DNA of 64,000 nucleotides from assembly GCF_029894165.1 (NCBI RefSeq), contig NZ_JARXXU010000001.1, positions 868,001 to 932,000 on the forward strand, written 5' to 3'. This document shows, piece after piece, positions 61,702 through 64,000 of this stretch. The notes beneath the pieces are model-generated. The model saw nothing but the letters and a program-made list of their open reading frames with translations, had not been told where the DNA came from and did not search any database. This stretch comes from Aurantimicrobium minutum (GTDB lineage Bacteria; Actinomycetota; Actinomycetes; Actinomycetales; Microbacteriaceae). The first letter of the stretch is position 1. Each line of letters begins with the position of its first letter. Position numbers and translations under genes: made by a program.

Positions 61702-62397
61702 GTGGGTAGACATTCTGGAACAGCACGCGAGCCGAAACGTACTGTTTCGCGCTCTCTTCGTGCTGCCACCACGTCTGTGGCCTCCCGAGTCACGCGTGTT
61801 TCCCTCTCCGCACCTACGATGCCGCGCCTGAGAATCAGTCGTGCACGCACGCTCTATGGACTTGCATTCGTGCTGACGTCTGCCTTTCTTCTGGTCAATG
61901 TCGTCGACCCCTATTCAGGTGCTGTGGCATCGCCCTATTACATTCCTGCGCCCATCGTGGCGAAGGAAGGTCAGGACATCAGCCTGGATGGTGAGTACAC
62001 CAACACCGCTGCTCGTGACGGTGTCACCGTTACGTCCCGCGTGGCAGCAGCTAAGGCAGCTTCTGCGACTGCCCCTGCGGCAGGCACCCCAGATCCTGAC
62101 ACCGCACAGGCCATTGGATTCCAGGCTGTACAGGCTCGTGGCTGGGGCATGGAGCAGTATGACTGCCTCGTGGCACTTTGGAATCGGGAATCTCACTGGA
62201 ATGTGTACGCCCACAACACCTCGAGCGGTGCATACGGCATTCCACAGTCGCTGCCCGGTGAAAAGATGGCAACCGTCGCTGATGACTGGCAGACCAACCC
62301 CGCCACTCAGATCGAGTGGGGCCTGCGATACATCGAGGGCCGCTACGGGTCTCCCTGTGGTGCCTGGGCGCATTCTGAAGCTGTTCACTGGTACTAA
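61702..62397 (+). CDS. Secreted transglycosylase-like (SLT-fold) protein
   Basis: 231 residues. A basic start, one membrane or signal helix (TLYGLAFVLTSAFLLVNVV, ~54-72), a linker, then a C-terminal domain with YDCLVALWNRESHWNVYA (~152-169, catalytic Glu in NRESHW), SSGAYGIPQSLPG (~173-185) and a CGAWAHSEAVHWY end. It probably cleaves peptidoglycan at the cell surface. A TAAAAT box lies 9 nt before the GTG. Its TAA overlaps the next ATG by one base. Confidence 0.85.
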   Translation: MGRHSGTAREPKRTVSRSLRAATTSVASRVTRVSLSAPTMPRLRISRARTLYGLAFVLTSAFLLVNVVDPYSGAVASPYYIPAPIVAKEGQDISLDGEYTNTAARDGVTVTSRVAAAKAASATAPAAGTPDPDTAQAIGFQAVQARGWGMEQYDCLVALWNRESHWNVYAHNTSSGAYGIPQSLPGEKMATVADDWQTNPATQIEWGLRYIEGRYGSPCGAWAHSEAVHWY

Positions 62398-62687
62398 TGA
62401 CGCGCAGCAATCGTTCGCGTAAGCGAGACGCCGAGTATGAGCCCCTGGACGTCGAACGTCTCACTGGAGGGTTCCGCCGCAGTGAAGTACGAAAAGGCCG
62501 TGAATGGACCGTACAGCCCATCTCAACGTCCAATGCGACCAAGGTTTACATCTGCCCGGGCTGTTCGTTAGAGATCGCGCCAGGCGTCGCCCATCTGGCG
62601 GCCTGGCGTAATGATGGCATCTTGGGAGACGCCGCCGATGTTGCCGATCGTCGCCACTGGCACGATGCTTGTTGGAAAGTGAGTTAG
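62397..62687 (+). CDS. Small actinobacterial zinc-site protein
   Basis: 96 residues, very basic at the N-terminus, with a CPGC pair (~53-56), His in VAHLAAW (~65) and a final HWHDAC (~88-92), a likely zinc site. Similar proteins are widespread in actinobacteria and some carry the label ATP/GTP-binding protein, for which I see no motif. Function unknown. Translationally coupled to the transglycosylase; the next gene starts 2 bp after its stop. Confidence 0.7.
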   Translation: MTRSNRSRKRDAEYEPLDVERLTGGFRRSEVRKGREWTVQPISTSNATKVYICPGCSLEIAPGVAHLAAWRNDGILGDAADVADRRHWHDACWKVS

Positions 62688-62689
62688 AG

Positions 62690-63427
62690 ATGTCGACGGA
62701 GATTCGTGGCGGCATCAACCTGCCTACCCTGCGCGAAGAGATTGAACTACACACCGCAGATGGCCTCACCTTGGTAGGGGAGTTGGCCATGCCAGTGGGT
62801 GGCACTCCTGTAGCCACTCTGGTAACACTTCACCCCCTTCCTACTGCCGGTGGATTCATGGATTCCCACATCCTGCGCAAAGCAGCAGGCCGGTTGCCGG
62901 CACTCGCGAACATCGCTGTGTTGCGGTTCAACACGCGGGGGACGAAGTCAGCGCGTGGTCACAGCCAAGGTGAGTTTGGTCAGGGCGTGGAAGAACGCGC
63001 TGATGTGGCTGCCGCAATGGCTTTCGTTGCAGAGCGTGGATTACCCCATCCTTGGCTGGTCGGCTGGTCATTCGGAACAGAATTGGCGTTGAAGTATGGG
63101 CTTGAGCACGCCATCGAGGGCGCGATTTTGCTCTCCCCGCCGCTCCACCGTGCGTCAGCAGAAGAGGTCGCGGCCTGGGATGGTAATCACAGGCAGCTCA
63201 TCGCCCTCGTGCCAGAACTCGATGACTATCTGCAAGGACCCGAAGCCCGTGAACGGTTCTCTACCGTCTCTCACATCGACATCGTTGAAGTGGAGGGAGG
63301 CAAGCACCTCTGGGTGGGGGAGAACCAAACAAAGCGCGTCCTCAACGAAATCGTCGAACGGGTTAACCCGTCAGCTGCGCCCTTGCCCGAATGGTGGGAC
63401 GGCGACATCCCAGGTTCCAGCGACTAA
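62690..63427 (+). CDS. Alpha/beta hydrolase
   Basis: 245 residues. LHPLPTAGGFMDSHI holds the oxyanion loop, GWSFGTELAL (~128-137) the nucleophile Ser, and GGKHLWVGE (~206-214) the likely catalytic His. No substrate is readable. ATG 62690 is chosen over the ATG at 62669, which lies within the preceding gene. Last gene of the transglycosylase-zinc protein-hydrolase run. Confidence 0.82.
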   Translation: MSTEIRGGINLPTLREEIELHTADGLTLVGELAMPVGGTPVATLVTLHPLPTAGGFMDSHILRKAAGRLPALANIAVLRFNTRGTKSARGHSQGEFGQGVEERADVAAAMAFVAERGLPHPWLVGWSFGTELALKYGLEHAIEGAILLSPPLHRASAEEVAAWDGNHRQLIALVPELDDYLQGPEARERFSTVSHIDIVEVEGGKHLWVGENQTKRVLNEIVERVNPSAAPLPEWWDGDIPGSSD

Positions 63428-63454
63428 CGCGACAACCTTTTTTGAGCTAGGCCG

Positions 63455-64000
63455 CTATATCTCGTCCTGGGCCGGATAAATCACTTCTTTGATAATCAGC
63501 ACAATCGATGCTGCGATGGGGATAGCGACCAAGGCTCCCAAAATACCCATCAACGTTCCACCAGCCAGAGCGGCGATCACCACGACAGAGCCAGGAATCG
63601 AAATTGCTTTGTTCATGATGCGAGGGCTCAGGACATACGCCTCTATCTGCATGTAGATGAGGAAGTAGATGCCGATCACGATGGCGGTCTCTGGACCTGC
63701 CAACATGAGCTGCCCCAAGGTCACGATGATGGAAGACATCACGGTACCGATGAGAGGGATGAGGGCAAAGAGGAAAGCGAGGAAAGCGAACAGCAACGCT
63801 TGCTTGCCGCCAATGATGGTCAACATCACGAAGGCCAAGATTCCGTTGAGCAACGCAAGAGCAATTTGTCCCACGACGTACTTACCCACACCGTTGGTGA
63901 TTTGCTCACTCATTCGGACGAAGTTTTCACGCTTGGTCTTGGGGACGAAGTCGTAGACAACCTTCTTGACGGTGCTCAAAGATGCGGTGAAGTACAAGGT
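63455..64000 (-). CDS. AI-2E family transporter-like membrane protein (start cut by window edge)
   Basis: About 180 residues of the C-terminal half are visible. The family's VGKYVVGQIALALLNGILAFVML, ALIPLIGTVMSSIIVTLG and YVLSPRIMNKAISI blocks are present. Members form large membrane exporters (first described as AI-2 exporters, others are Na+/H+ antiporters). The N-terminus and start lie beyond the right edge. Confidence 0.85.
   Translation of the reverse strand, partial: TLYFTASLSTVKKVVYDFVPKTKRENFVRMSEQITNGVGKYVVGQIALALLNGILAFVMLTIIGGKQALLFAFLAFLFALIPLIGTVMSSIIVTLGQLMLAGPETAIVIGIYFLIYMQIEAYVLSPRIMNKAISIPGSVVVIAALAGGTLMGILGALVAIPIAASIVLIIKEVIYPAQDEI

Overview
The window looks like a chromosomal housekeeping region of a high-G+C Gram-positive actinobacterium, most likely a small-genome Microbacteriaceae (order Micrococcales). 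Supporting marks are actinobacteria-specific families (DUF3107, DUF3039, a MiaE_2-type ferritin-like protein next to a DEAD-box helicase, DivIVA-type repeats, PF06089 asparaginase), the orders dxr-rip1-ispG-proS-nusA-ylxR-infB-rbfA and rpsB-tsf-pyrH-frr-cdsA, a CruF-type C50 carotenoid gene, and many GTG starts. The genus cannot be fixed from sequence alone. I see no IS element, prophage, CRISPR array, tRNA or rRNA gene.

Layout. 1-9.2 kb: a membrane-free PRC-barrel/MgtE-N/CBS protein (cut by the left edge), the proline catabolic enzyme PutA with a DoxX protein and aminopeptidase P, a PHP phosphoesterase, an EamA transporter and a GAP-family membrane protein. 9.2-13.2 kb: DEAD-box helicase with a structured leader, ferritin-like protein, DUF3107, acyl-CoA dehydrogenase. 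13.2-15.5 kb: ABC-2 polysaccharide-type exporter with a LicC-like nucleotidyltransferase. 15.6-18.8 kb: DUF3039-murI-rph-rdgB-SDR. 18.8-21.2 kb: asparaginase and GABA transaminase. 21.3-33 kb: isoprenoid enzymes and site-2 protease (dxr, rip1, ispG), MFS transporter, proS, nusA-ylxR-infB-rbfA. 33-35 kb: 2TM protein, MutY, CruF. 35.1-38.7 kb: truB, two membrane proteins, ribF, nitrilase. 38.7-47 kb: aldehyde dehydrogenase, aspA, DUF6328, apt, aldo/keto reductase, APC permease, FKBP, esterase, DUF167, two DUF805 proteins. 47.2-54.5 kb: rpsO, pnp, aldo/keto reductase, M16 protease, phosphatase, dapB, TPR protein. 54.5-56.6 kb: M23 peptidase and DHA2 MFS. 56.8-64 kb: rpsB-tsf, pyrH-frr-cdsA-DivIVA-like, transglycosylase-like protein, zinc-site protein, alpha/beta hydrolase, and an AI-2E-family protein cut by the right edge.

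How it works together. Amino-acid catabolism recurs (PutA, aminopeptidase P, asparaginase, aspartase, GABA transaminase, APC permease), as expected of a peptide- and amino-acid-using heterotroph. The rest is information processing, cell wall and isoprenoid supply, and cofactors.

The most striking signal is regulatory. About 19 gene starts have a -10-like hexamer (TANNNT or CANNNT, one GATAAT) exactly 6 nt before the ATG/GTG, with no Shine-Dalgarno, which predicts leaderless mRNAs. Two divergent pairs (DUF6328/apt and APC permease/FKBP) fit two such promoters back-to-back into about 25 bp. Most translation and RNA-processing genes (rpsO, pnp, rpsB, tsf, pyrH, frr, nusA, infB, rbfA) instead have clear Shine-Dalgarno sequences and often structured leaders. 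I found no gene cluster that clearly forms an undescribed biological system.
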